Below, in pieces: positions 40,901-50,047 of a DNA stretch of 64,000 nt; position 1 is the first letter of the stretch; every line of letters begins with the position of its first letter. The stretch comes from Trifolium pratense (Eukaryota > Streptophyta > Magnoliopsida > Fabales > Fabaceae): contig NC_060063.1 of NCBI RefSeq assembly GCF_020283565.1, forward strand, positions 21,692,777-21,756,776, given 5' to 3'. The position numbers were made by a program, and so were the translations under genes. The notes under the pieces were generated by a model. It did not search any database, was not told the origin of the DNA, and saw only the letters and a list, made by a program, of their open reading frames with translations.

Positions 40901-43047
40901 AGGAGTTCCTAGCATCACCACCCATCTTGACACGCCCATTACCAGGTAACACCCTTTACCTATATCTCGCAGTTTCGGATAGAGCCATGAGTACAGCTCT
41001 AGTTCAAGAAATAGAGGGCGAAGAAAAACCTATATACTTCGTAAGTAGAACCCTGAGGGGAGCAGAAACAAGGTATCAAAGAATAGAGAGGTTATCTCTC
41101 GCGGTAGTTGTCACAGCCAGAAAATTAAGGCAGTACTTTCAAAGCCACCAGGTAGTTGTTAGAACAGATTACCCTATCAAGAACGTCCTCCGAAAGCCAG
41201 ACTTGGCAGGGAGGATGGTAGCATGGTCCGTTGAATTATCAGAATTTGACATCACCTTCTCGCCTAGAGGGGCCATTAAGTCACAAAGACTAGCTGATTT
41301 TGTATTGGAAATGTCTACTCCGCCAACAACAGAGAAAACGGCGTCTTGGACACTCTCAGTTGACGGGGCCTCCAATGTGCGAGGAAGTGGAGCCGGAATA
41401 GTACTGGAAGGACCAGATGGCGTTATGATAGAACAATCACTACGTTTCGCCTTCAAAGCCAGTAACAACCAAGCAGAATACGAAGCTTTGATAGCAGGAA
41501 TGAAGCTAGCAAGCGATATGGAGGTAAAAGAGTTAAGGGCCATGAGTGATTCCCAACTGGTAACCAACCAAGTATCAGGGAAGTTTCAAACGAAGGAGCC
41601 ACAGTTAATCAAATACGTAGAAAGAGTTCAAAACCTAGCTAAGCATTTCGATTCTTTCGAATTAGTTTACGTTCCCCGTGAACAAAACATGAGAGCAGAT
41701 CTATTGTCAAAGCTGGCGAGCACAAAAAAACCAGGAAGCCATAGAACCGTTATTCAAGAGACTATAAAAACCCCCAGCATCAGCGGAGAAGAGATGATGA
41801 TGGTAATAGAAGAAGAAGACTGGAGATCGCCCATTATCCGGTACCTCCAAAAGGATGAACTCCCGAAAGAAAGGGAAAAGGCTTTTAAATTGAGGAAAAT
41901 GGCGGCATGGTATTCAATGGTAGGGGATAAGCTATATAAGAGGGGATTCGCGTCCCCCCTCCTTTTATGCGTCAGTACCGAAGAAGCCAAGCGCATCATG
42001 TCTGAAGTACACGAAGGATCATGTGGTAGTCATATCGGTTCAAGAGCATTAGCAGGAAAGATATTAAGAGCAGGATTTTATTGGCCAGATATACATGATG
42101 ATACCGCCATGTATGTAAGAAACTGCGACAAATGTCAAAGACACGCCAACCTGCATCACGTTCCAGGGGAGCCACTAAAGTCAGTATTATCCCCTTGGCC
42201 CTTTTTCATGTGGGGCGTAGATATCGTTGGTCCATTTCCGGTTGGCTATAAACAAGCGCGATGGATCATCGTCGCCGTGGACTACTTTACAAAATGGATT
42301 GAAGCAGAACCGGTATCCAGCATCTCGGCGGAACAGGTAAAAATCTTTTATTGGAAGAAAATCATCTGCAGATTTGGACTGCCCAAATATATCGTATCCG
42401 ACAACGGTACACAGTTCGCCAGCGAAAAGGTCGTTGAATTCTGTCGAAGCAAAGGAATCAAAAACACCTTTATATCAGTGGAGCACCCACAAGCTAACGG
42501 ACAAGCAGAGTCAGCAAATAAGGTGATACTAAGAGCCTTAAAAAGAAGGCTAGATAGCAAATGCGAAGCTTGGGTAGCCCACATCTCACCCATCCTCTGG
42601 TCGTACCACACCACTCCCCAATCCTCGACAGGAGAAGCGCCATTTACAATGGTCTATGGTTCAGACGCGATGATCCCGGTGGAAATAAATCCTCCTAGTT
42701 GGCGCAGAGAAAACATGACGCAGGAAGAGAACGACAGAGCTTTGGAAGAGAACCTAGACATGATCGAGGAAAGAAGAGAAAGAGCGCATTTCAGAGAATT
42801 CGCCATAAAGCAAAGGGCCGCTAGGCGTTATAATACGAGAGTCAAACAAAGGAGTTTCCAAGAGGGCGATCTAGTGCTGAAAAGACCTATGGGAAAGGAT
42901 AAAGGAGGAAAGTTCGCGGCAAACTGGGAAGGCCCCTTTCGGGTGCAAGAAGCTTTCGAAGGAGGAGCATATCGTCTAGAGACCATGGAAGGAAGAATCC
43001 TCCCCAGGACGTGGAACATAGCAGACTTAAAGTTCTACTACAGCTAA
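37909..43047 (+). CDS. Tat-type gag-pol polyprotein, 1712 aa
   Basis: One frame. Gag begins with a coiled-coil-like stretch and has FDGNTDPREHL near residue 84; a knuckle-like CAYHRCRGHSTEKC lies at 337. Protease: LIDSGSSADIM with Asp482. RT: YIDD with Asp874, preceded by MCVDFTDLNKACPKDPYPLP. A second RNase H of the archaeal type starts around SVDGASNVRG (Asp1152), a Tat feature. Integrase: CDKCQRH and the catalytic triad Asp1438, Asp1498, Glu1534 with the expected 35-residue spacing. The protein would package, copy and integrate the element. Gag and pol share one frame, so no frameshifting is needed. Confidence 0.95.
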   Translation: MAGEHGNNDSSSVNTLQAAVVEIRRLQTQIAAIEAERTNEKEKAKLISEEEEGEGVMDVQPLAQHLWDAQVVETIKVPHLPTFDGNTDPREHLMAIGTQTAIINAPEHLKCKLLAGTFKDVALRWYMNLPKNSIESYADFHKKFIHQFAGSKHVKVTSTSLFSIRQNHGESLRNFLARFSEATIKVSNPNQEMFVAAFHNGLRAGHFNESLAQKPASSMQEVNKRAECYIKGEESNAEKRQRDVKEKEYVGRATRAPEHPRPKMGGHQGDPWQRHHGKPYRQPPRREFRNHPANEDLTPLNASKVYVLNEILATGLASLPPRRTSNIPMGLDDNAWCAYHRCRGHSTEKCFRLRDLIEELIKSGHLRKFIDDAAQGRVVVPKVPRQEPRDPPGPNREPPKGRISVNTIAGGFSGGGESSSARKRYVRRAISEIYLVSQPQPLDVPDLAFTAKDGMEVAPHDDDPLVIQVQILNCDVKRVLIDSGSSADIMYWEAFKAMQLAEEQLQPYSGTLVGFSGEQVDVMGYASLLTTFGEGSNAKTIKVRYLVVKTPFTSYNIIIGRPAFNTLGAAMSTLYLAIKYPLENGGVGTVRGDQILAKKCYESSLKIRHRTSSASGKFERKQAAIPGGINIIESADMDPREEFQDRRVSPIEDLEQVQIGNDPHQTTSLGTALPSEERRRIIKILKDNADLFAWKPSDMPGIDEGVITHKLSISPSTKPVSQRKRKVGEERRVAIAEEVEKLKEAGFIEEIKYPSWLANVVMVKKANGKWRMCVDFTDLNKACPKDPYPLPNIDRLIDGASGCKMLSFMDAYSGYNQIKMNPSDACHTTFMSNTCNFFYNVMPFGLKNAGATYQRLMDRVFAKQIGKNLEVYIDDMVVKTSEGSRHDDDLLDIMGSVRKYNMRLNPAKCSFGVQAGKFLGFMLTSRGIEANPEKCQAIIDMRSPTSVKEVQTLTGRIAALSRFLSCAGEKGFHFFASLRKNERFSWTPECEEAFRQLKEFLASPPILTRPLPGNTLYLYLAVSDRAMSTALVQEIEGEEKPIYFVSRTLRGAETRYQRIERLSLAVVVTARKLRQYFQSHQVVVRTDYPIKNVLRKPDLAGRMVAWSVELSEFDITFSPRGAIKSQRLADFVLEMSTPPTTEKTASWTLSVDGASNVRGSGAGIVLEGPDGVMIEQSLRFAFKASNNQAEYEALIAGMKLASDMEVKELRAMSDSQLVTNQVSGKFQTKEPQLIKYVERVQNLAKHFDSFELVYVPREQNMRADLLSKLASTKKPGSHRTVIQETIKTPSISGEEMMMVIEEEDWRSPIIRYLQKDELPKEREKAFKLRKMAAWYSMVGDKLYKRGFASPLLLCVSTEEAKRIMSEVHEGSCGSHIGSRALAGKILRAGFYWPDIHDDTAMYVRNCDKCQRHANLHHVPGEPLKSVLSPWPFFMWGVDIVGPFPVGYKQARWIIVAVDYFTKWIEAEPVSSISAEQVKIFYWKKIICRFGLPKYIVSDNGTQFASEKVVEFCRSKGIKNTFISVEHPQANGQAESANKVILRALKRRLDSKCEAWVAHISPILWSYHTTPQSSTGEAPFTMVYGSDAMIPVEINPPSWRRENMTQEENDRALEENLDMIEERRERAHFREFAIKQRAARRYNTRVKQRSFQEGDLVLKRPMGKDKGGKFAANWEGPFRVQEAFEGGAYRLETMEGRILPRTWNIADLKFYYS

Positions 43048-43369
43048 TCGCGGGGCAACGCGTTTCTGGTGGAAGAATAAGTAAAACCATTCTCTTCTTT
43101 TAAGCAATATTTTTTTTTAATGATGTATAAGAACCGTTTTCATAAATGAATAAAAAGACAATGAGACACTCTTTTCCCCTGTTTTAACTGGGGTTTTTAT
43201 CGAGGCTCATTGAATTTCAAAATTCTAGTAGTTTATATCTTCTTGCATATGTCAAAATATTTGCGTCAACCTGATTAAGTTACGGGCTCTGAATCAATGA
43301 AAATGGTTATCTCAAACTTGAGCTCCGAATCTTTATCAAAGATCAACTCAGATGTGAGCGCTGAACCAT
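43048..43369 (+). other. Region after gag-pol of Tat element A
   Basis: AT-rich 3' region containing AATGAATAAAAAG near 43147, a possible polyadenylation signal for a transcript ending after pol. No frame of note. Confidence 0.45.
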
Positions 43370-44405
43370 AAAACAAGGTTGAAAAGCCTTGGCGTTACCT
43401 GTAAGTCTTACGAGTTGGGTACGTCAGAAAAAGAAAAATTAAAAAGGTTGCAAAGCCTTGGCGTTACCTGTAAGTCTTACGAGTTGGGTACGTCAGAAAA
43501 AGAAAAATAAAACAAGGTTGAAAGGCCTTGGCGTTACCTGTAAGTCTTACGAGTTGGGTACGTCAGAAAAAGAAAAATTAAAAAGGTTGCAAAGCCTTGG
43601 CGTTACCTGTAAGTCTTACGAGTTGGGTACGTCAGAAAAAGAAAAATTAAAAAGGTTGCAAAGCCTTGGCGTTACCTGTAAGTCTTACGAGTTGGGTACG
43701 TCAGAAAAAGAAAAATTAAAAAGGTTGCAAAGCCTTGGCGTTACCTGTAAGTCTTACGAGTTGGGTACGTCAGAAAAAGAAAAATTAAAAAGGTTGCAAA
43801 GCCTTGGCGTTACCTGTAAGTCTTACGAGTTGGGTACGTCAGAAAAAGAAAAATTAAAATGGTTGCAAAGCCTTGGCGTTACCTGTAAGTCTTACGAGTT
43901 GGGTACGTCAGAAAAAGAAAAATTAAAAAGGTTGCAAAGCCTTGGCGTTACCTGTAAGTCTTACGAGTTGGGTACGTCAGAAAAAGAAAAATTAAAATGG
44001 TTGCAAAGCCTTGGCGTTACCTGTAAGTCTTACGAGTTGGGTACGTCAGAAAAAGAAAAATAAACAAGGTTGAAAGGCCTTGGCGTTACCTGTAAGTCTT
44101 ACGAGTTGGGTACGTCAGAAAAAGAAAAATTAAAAAGGTTGCAAAGCCTTGGCGTTACCTGTAAGTCTTACGAGTTGGGTACGTCAGAAAAAGAAAAATT
44201 AAAAAGGTTGCAAAGCCTTGGCGTTACCTGTAAGTCTTACGAGTTGGGTACGTCAGAAAAAGAAAAATTAAAAAGGTTGCAAAGCCTTGGCGTTACCTGT
44301 AAGTCTTACGAGTTGGGTGCGTCACAAAAAGAAAAATTATACAAGGTTGCAAGGCCTTGGCGTCACCTGTAAGTCTTACGAGTTGGGTACGTCAGAAAAA
44401 GATAC
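43370..44405 (+). repeat. 15-unit, 69-bp tandem array of Tat element A
   Basis: About 15 near-identical 69-bp units, with only a few variants (for example those starting ACAAGGTTGAAAGG). Since 69 is 23 codons, the array is open on the + strand over long stretches (43458-44063, 44070-44372), giving a 23-aa repeat with KSYELGTSEKEKL. Each unit has CCTGTAAGTC on + and ACAGGTAACG on -, both donor-like. It lies between the 3' ends of gag-pol and of the antisense coiled-coil gene. Confidence 0.95.
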
Positions 44406-44773
44406 AGCAAAGAAAGGCGAGATTATCAACACCGCCAGAAGAAGCTTATACACCACCAAAGCAGGCGATTCATTATAACGCCAAAAGACAACAGGTACAA
44501 AGTTATTTGTATCAATTTACAATTATTATAGAAAGTCGAAGATGTCACAGGTGCAAGGACAAAAGTTTCCTAGACGAGAACGACAGAAGGCGTTACCTCA
44601 CAACGTAACGCAAAAATAATTCATAAAGTTATGAAGAGAAGAAATCAGGCGAATAAAGAAATTTATAAAGGACCCAGCCAAGGGGCAAATTGTTCAAAGC
44701 CACAAAAGGGCATACAAGATAATTACAAAAAGCCACAGAAGGGCAGAAACAAGATCATTACAAAAGAGATCAT

Positions 44774-46744
44774 TCACTGGGGAGGTACATAGGGAACAAG
44801 CTTTCCATCAATAATCTGGTTCATCGCATCAGCTTCAGCTAGGCGTTTGGCGTCGAGGCCTGGGAAAAGAAGCTTGACTTGCTCAAGGGCATAGGCGAAG
44901 CCTTCCTCGTACTGGTTGGCAGCATATAGTTGAAGCTCCTTCACGTCAGTTTCCAACCTCTCCTTCTCTTCGCCCAAGGTCCCCACGGAGAACACCGCTG
45001 CATCTTTCTCTTTAGAAAGCTTAGAAATCATCTCATCTTGAGCAGCAGCATTCTCTTTCAGCTTGGTCTCGGAGGCGGCATAACCTTCCTTCACCTTCGC
45101 CAGCTTTTCCTCATATTCCTTCTTCAACTTCTCAGCCTCGCCCTCCTGGCTATCCTTCAGCTGCCTGATATCCTCCTCCAGCTTGGTCTTGGTCTCGGAA
45201 TATTTCCTCTCAATGTCAGCAAGATGGTCATCAACGACTTTCACCTTCCGTTTCGCCTCTTGGACCTCCTGCTCCTGCCGATTCGTCAACAAATAGTTGA
45301 GAAGAGTACCTTTTACCTCATACTCCAAGGCTTTTCTCCTCAAGTCTTCGGTAGGAGTATTAGTAAATCGGGTCATATCGCCAACCATAGTCACCCCCCT
45401 CTCAATAAACTCGAGGGGATCGAAGGAAGCCCAAGAAAGAGAAGCAGCGGCTTCAGTATCTTCAGATGAAGGCTGAGTAGAACTGGAAGCTTTGCCCTTG
45501 CCTTTGTCAGCATCTCCAGCTGGTTGGCTAGTCTTCTCAGTCTTTTGTTTTTTAGGAGGCGGGACGACACCCTCTTTAGCAGCAGCCTTTCCCGGGATCT
45601 CAACAGGGATGCGCCCATCATGCTTTCTCTTGCTCCGTCCCTCTTTAACTCCAGCCTCTTCCACTTGTAGCTGCTTCAGAGGGTCGACAACGCCAGCAGC
45701 AGGATTGGCTTTTTGTTGACGAGCTTTCGCCAAGAACGCCAGTCTTTCTTCATTCGAAATGGTCCTCATTCTTTCTGAAAAATAAAGGAATCAGAAAAAC
45801 ACAGGTTAGTAATAAGGCGAGATCAACATTAAAATAAAAAGAAATATGCATATATGCCAAGTTCATCACTTACGTAAATACTCTGTCAAAGCTTCGCTAT
45901 TACCCTCACATCTAAGGATATCAGCAGTGTCCATAAGAGCAAAAGAATCAAGAAAGTGGACAATGTCCTGCTCAAAGTCACTCAAAGTCTCAAAGATGGT
46001 TCCCTTTATAAGCCTAGGATTGTCAGTCCAATAGAAAGGGAACAAGGGATCACCTATCTCATCATACATTAGATCGGGAAGTTGGTCGCTACTGCGAACC
46101 CTAAAGAAGGAGTCCTTGAAGCCTTTGAAGTTGGAGGCATACAGACTCATAAGGCGATGATTGGGTTGACTACTAAGAGAAACCATAGTCTGGGGTTTTA
46201 GGTTCTTGATATGGTAAAAACAGAAGAAAACACCAATTGAGGGTACCAGTTCAAAACCTAGGCACATCACCTCGAAGGCTTTAACGAAGGCCCAGCTGTT
46301 AGGATGAAGTTGAGTGGGGGCGACATTAAGAACCCTCAACATCTCCGCCTCGAAAGAAGTAAAAGGAAGCCAGAGGTTTAGAGGTTGGATCACGCCAGTG
46401 TAGAGGTAAAAGTAATCCGCACTAGTGTATTTTGAAGGAACTTCCATGGTGACGGGAGTATAGCCAGCAACCACCAGATCTCGGCAAGGGTTTTTCCGCT
46501 TTCCTGTGAAAGAGGAAGGGGAAATTATGACACAATCACTATCACTACCGCTACTACTATCACTGTCACTATCGCTACTGCTTCCAACATCGAAACCCCA
46601 CAACTCCGAATAAAATCCCCGGCTATTAAGAACGCCGTTTGCCCTAGTATAATGGGCGCGAACTTGTCGCGCCCACTCAAAGTAACCAGGAGAAGAGGCC
46701 GAGATTCTCCCCTCATTCTCATCTAACTCCCTCAGGATAACCAT
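44774..46744 (-). CDS. Antisense gene 3 of Tat element A: Transposase_28-like domain plus coiled coil, spliced
   Basis: Exon 1 is 46744 down to 45874, the intron 45873-45775 (99 bp, GTAAGT donor, TTTTTCAG acceptor), exon 2 45774 down to 44774; splicing keeps frame and gives 623 aa. Exon 1 has the block LNLWLPFTSFEAEMLRVL, then APTQLHPNSWAF and GVFFCFYHIK, resembling the Transposase_28 (putative gypsy-type transposon) family known only from plants. A Ser/Asp-rich acidic stretch is near residues 54-70. Exon 2 has Lys/Arg-rich putative nuclear signals (PPKKQKTEK) and a long heptad-rich coiled coil. Function is unknown. It is transcribed against gag-pol, with a TATA box at 47013-47020. Confidence 0.85.
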
Positions 46745-47012
46745 TCCCTAAACCTATGAATTAGGGTTCTTCTCCTTTGAGCAAAAACTAAATCAAGAAA
46801 AAGAGTAAAGGTACGAAATAAAATACCTTACGGGTAACACTTCAAAGCCGAGAGGAACGGACGTCTTTAAAGGAAGACGATTGAGAAGCCCTACCGAAGG
46901 TTGAAGAGAAAGAAAAGAAGCTCTACCGAAGTTACGAAAAGAAAGACAAGTGGGTAGAACTAGGTTAGAAGTCGCAAAAGGAATGGAAGGAAGGAAAAGA
47001 ACAAAAACTCCC

Positions 47013-47020
47013 TATTTATA
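47013..47020 (-). promoter_or_regulatory. TATA box of antisense gene 3 (Tat A)
   Basis: TATAAATA on the - strand, about 270 bp upstream of the ATG at 46744, followed by a pyrimidine-rich leader. The same spacing occurs in copy B (52557-52564). Confidence 0.65.
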
Positions 47021-47423
47021 AACCTCAGTCCTAACGTCGATTCGAAGTTATAAGGTTCAAACGAGTAGTGTCATACGAGTCGTCGGATCGTGTACGTGTC
47101 AAAGCGCACATCCCAAGAGTAAATCATAGAAGATTTATCGTCAGATGTTTAATTACAACACCTATAGGCGAGACGACTAACTATAACGCCTTTAAAGGAA
47201 GGGCCACGCCAGGGCAAATTATCTCGCCGAAAAAGCCTGATTCGCCCGTGGGGCGCGGCGAAGATACCCAAAACAACGCCCAACGAGAAGAAGCCAAAAA
47301 ATCAAGAAAGAATAAAAGTAATACATTCTACTCAAAGCAAGAAAGAAAATCTTTATTATTAGCAGCAAATAAAAAGTACAACGAGAAGAAACCAAGGCTA
47401 CAGGGAAAAATCCTAAAATCCTA

Positions 47424-47744
47424 TCAATCAGACTCCGAATCCTTTTGCGCAGGCTCAGGGAAAGTCATCTTGGATTCCACGGTGACCCGAGACCCCTCTT
47501 CTTCACTGGACGAAGAAGCACGAAGCTCAGGAGGAACGTAGGTCTCCAGAAACGAAACGTAATCCTCATCGCCACTACCAGAATCGGAGGTATCCGAGGA
47601 AAGGACGATAACCTCCACCTTTTTGACATCCTTAGACCTTCGGGAGCGAGTGGAGTTGGAGGTAGACACCTCTACCCTTTTCTTCCTTCGCTGAGGCGGA
47701 GTGCTTCCGGCAACAGGTTTTTTCGCATTGTTATTTTCCATCAT
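47424..47744 (-). CDS. Antisense gene 2 of Tat element A: 106-aa charged protein
   Basis: Basic N-terminal half (QRRKKRVEVS, RSRRSKDVKK) suitable for nuclear import or nucleic-acid binding, then an acidic Ser/Asp/Glu C-terminal half. It appears disordered and I recognise no family. A TATA box lies 46-53 bp before the ATG and an AATAAA about 70 bp after the stop, so it looks like a self-contained gene. The same 106 residues are encoded in copy B without change. Confidence 0.65.
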   Translation of the reverse strand: MMENNNAKKPVAGSTPPQRRKKRVEVSTSNSTRSRRSKDVKKVEVIVLSSDTSDSGSGDEDYVSFLETYVPPELRASSSSEEEGSRVTVESKMTFPEPAQKDSESD

Positions 47745-47789
47745 AAAGATTCAAAACAAGTTGATGAAAATTCGAGTTTTAGCAGGTGA

Positions 47790-47797
47790 TATTTATA
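47790..47797 (-). promoter_or_regulatory. TATA box of antisense gene 2 (Tat A)
   Basis: TATAAATA on the - strand, 46-53 bp before the ATG at 47744. Confidence 0.7.
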
Positions 47798-48140
47798 GCC
47801 AATATTCAACCTTAACATCGTTATTAACGGCAACAATAAATGCGTGGACGGTCGTAACCATCAAGTTTTGACTGTCTCGATAAGTACCACTTTTATGTTT
47901 CCAAGGAGTCAAAATTTGACCCATTTTAGCTATCGAAGATCGCAAAGGAAGGCGGTACTAAAGGGAACAGAAGAGCAACACATAAGGGAAGGAAATTGCT
48001 TAATATCCAAATTTGTCGCAAAGAAAATACAACGAAAACAAAGAAACAGAATGAAAATAACAAAGATCCCGAAATACAGAAGCAAATTACAAATACTGGA
48101 AAGAAAAGTACAAAACGGAAAGATGAGCAAACAAAAGACT

Positions 48141-48785
48141 TCACGGCATAGTAGAGCTTCCCAATTCACCAGCATCGGCAACGGCGATACGGTGCATTTC
48201 CTCCAATGCCCGTTTCACCCTCTTCGCCTTCACCATATTCTCTTCAATGGGCTTCAGATCCTCTCTTAGTACGCTTTGTTTGTCCAGGAGGTCCACCAAA
48301 GAATGGCGCCGGGTAATCAACTTAGCAATGTCATCCCTAATCTCGCCTTGAAGAGCCCTCTTCCTCTTCACCAGCGGCTTCATCTCCTTATTCAGCATCG
48401 CCAGACGATCATCCACTCTGCGCTCCTCATTGAAGCATATCCCCAAGATTTCCTCCTGCACACCCATAGTCTCTTTAGTAATTTCTATCTGGCTGTCAAC
48501 AGCTTCAGTGACTTCGGCGTGGCACTCCTTCACACCTTCCACAGCGATCACAAAGGATGCACTATCCTTCAGTTCCTTCTCCAGACGCAGCACACTGTCA
48601 AGAAAACGTTTCTCTTCCTTGGTCAACCTCCAGCAGTAATCATTAAGTTCTTTGACAAACTCCGAGAATTCACCAAAATCGTCCATTAAGTCCTCCGTAC
48701 TCAGGTTCAACATACGGCGGAGCCGCTTAATGACGGGGGAAGCAGGGGACTGGCCACACTCAAAGGGAAGGCTTTTAGGAGACAT
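48141..48785 (-). CDS. Antisense gene 1 of Tat element A: 214-aa coiled-coil protein
   Basis: A helical, Glu/Lys-rich protein. Its N-terminus has SPVIKRLRRMLNLS; long amphipathic heptads run from about residue 55 to 200 (for example LDSVLRLEKELKD and KEMKPLVKRKRALQGEI). No enzyme motif. TATAAAA lies 68-74 bp before the ATG. The protein is identical in copy B. Family unknown to me; a structural or adaptor partner of the other antisense products is a guess. Confidence 0.7.
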   Translation of the reverse strand: MSPKSLPFECGQSPASPVIKRLRRMLNLSTEDLMDDFGEFSEFVKELNDYCWRLTKEEKRFLDSVLRLEKELKDSASFVIAVEGVKECHAEVTEAVDSQIEITKETMGVQEEILGICFNEERRVDDRLAMLNKEMKPLVKRKRALQGEIRDDIAKLITRRHSLVDLLDKQSVLREDLKPIEENMVKAKRVKRALEEMHRIAVADAGELGSSTMP

Positions 48786-48852
48786 ACTGCAGAAGGAAAA
48801 CTTTCAAGAGAGCAGGTGAGAATGTGACGAGTTGATTCTATCAAATGCTCCA

Positions 48853-48859
48853 TTTTATA
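48853..48859 (-). promoter_or_regulatory. TATA box of antisense gene 1 (Tat A)
   Basis: TATAAAA on the - strand, 68-74 bp upstream of the ATG at 48785. Confidence 0.7.
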
Positions 48860-49047
48860 GAGAAAATATCCCATCGTGGTATCGGTGAATGGAGAAGCGG
48901 TTGATAGATATGGTCTAAGAGCACAAGAACGTGTGCCAGAAAGTAGGGAGGAACGTGATGAAATTCTTCCCGCGCTACAGGTTTTAGAGGGAAAATTCGA
49001 ATCCTACTCAAGCACTTCATTCCTTTGGACCTCGTGCTTGGGGGCTG

Positions 49048-49528
49048 TGGACTGGGCAATGGGCTTAAGAGAATATCCAGTAAGCCCAATTAGAGTAAAA
49101 AGAATGATAAGCCCAAATCAACTAAACCCTAGAGCGTCCAATAGGCGATTAGAAGCTAAGGCGTGACTGGCAACCTTAAAGCAACGCCAAAGAGGGCGAA
49201 TCCAATGCTGCGGTAAATATCTTCCCCTTCCTGGTATCAACCGCTAACTTAAGAAAGAAGAAATAAACTTCTGGTAACTGCCATAGCTTGGAAACCAAGG
49301 CTCTCATCCCTATTTTCACGCTGCATCACCGAAGAAGATGCTAAGGACCGGATTTTCAGGAACCCTTGCTTGGAGAAGAAGACTAGAAGCTCTATAAATA
49401 GCTCCATACTTTCATTGGTAAAGGGATCGAATTCTGACTTATAAAACTCCCAGGGTTGTTGGGATTGAACTGAGTGTAATCACACCATTTGATCAATAAT
49501 ACAAACCCCCTTGTTTTTTACCAGAACA
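49048..49528 (+). repeat. 3' LTR of Tat element A
   Basis: 481 bp, one difference from the 5' LTR seen by eye; preceded by the purine tract CTTGGGGGCTG and followed by CTAGT. Confidence 0.93.
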
Positions 49529-50047
49529 CTAGTCAAAAAATATTATTAAAGAAAACATAATAATAAAGTTTTAAGAGTTTTTTTTATAAAAGAAATTTTT
49601 TTTATAGTAAAAAAATTTATTAAAAAAAAAACATAATAATAAAGTTTTAAGAGTTTTTTTATAAAAAAAATTATTACTCTTTTTGACGGTAAAAAAATAT
49701 TATTAAAAATAATAATAATAAATTTTAAGAATTTTTTTAAAAAATAATAATTATTTTTTTAATTATTTTATTTGAAAAAATATTAACTGCCGTGGATATT
49801 TAAAAATAAATATAAAATTAGTGTATTTTCACGTGTACATGTCACGTCAGCAAAGATGCACAGTCAGATGCCCGCTTGTCCATCTATGGGGTAAAATGAA
49901 AAAATCTTGACATTGCAGGGGGTAAACAAAAAAAAAATCGCGCAGAGGATAAACGAAAAATCCCTAATTTTGCAGGGGGTAAGTAAGCATTTATCCTATT
50001 TTTTAATCAAAAAGTAAAAGTTTAGAGTAATTTAGTAAATTTGATAG

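Larger units (their letters stand above)
37344..49528 (+). mobile_element. Ty3-gypsy Tat-type element A, complete, with antisense gene cassette
   Basis: 12,185 bp with 481-bp LTRs (37344-37824, 49048-49528) and target duplication CTAGT (37339-37343, 49529-49533). I found one difference between the LTRs (37504 against 49208). Order: PBS, gag-pol on +, a 69-bp tandem array, three genes on -, purine tract CTTGGGGGCTG, 3' LTR. Size, the second (archaeal-type) RNase H and extra genes after pol fit the Tat lineage (Retand/Grande/Ogre relatives). All coding parts look intact, so this copy could be autonomous. Confidence 0.94.
36853..49996. mobile_element. Mutator-like long-TIR element, split by Tat element A
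   Basis: The left arm (36853 onward: GGGTAAATGCCTG, then CCCTGCAAAATTAGGGATTT) and the right arm (ending 49996) are inverted copies over more than 200 bp, down to a shared block with GACTGTGCATCTTTGCTGACGT. The flanks TGTTTTTTA and TATTTTTTA fit a 9-bp duplication with one change. Without the Tat insertion the element would be about 950 bp and AT-rich, with no coding region; the left and right halves of its core are 37080-37338 and 49534-49780. Confidence 0.8.

Noticed and set aside
40422..40952. A 176-aa frame antisense to pol, and similar ones at 39879-40334, 41169-41567 and in copy B
   Set aside because: They are shadows of the GC-richer gag-pol frame; no promoter or recognisable domain. 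The antisense genes at 44774-48785 differ in having TATA boxes and no sense frame under them.
43458..44372. Frames of 201 and 100 aa made of a 23-aa repeat
   Set aside because: A 69-bp unit without stops gives this automatically. There is no start context or domain, so I list the array as a repeat only.
43370..44405. Regular direct repeats resembling a CRISPR array
   Set aside because: Units are contiguous without unique spacers, and the sequence lies in a plant retrotransposon. It is a minisatellite.
44930..45469. A 179-aa frame on + opposite the coiled-coil exon (also 48276-48689)
   Set aside because: Leu/Phe-rich mirror of a Lys/Glu-rich coiled coil, a usual artefact of reverse translation of such codons.
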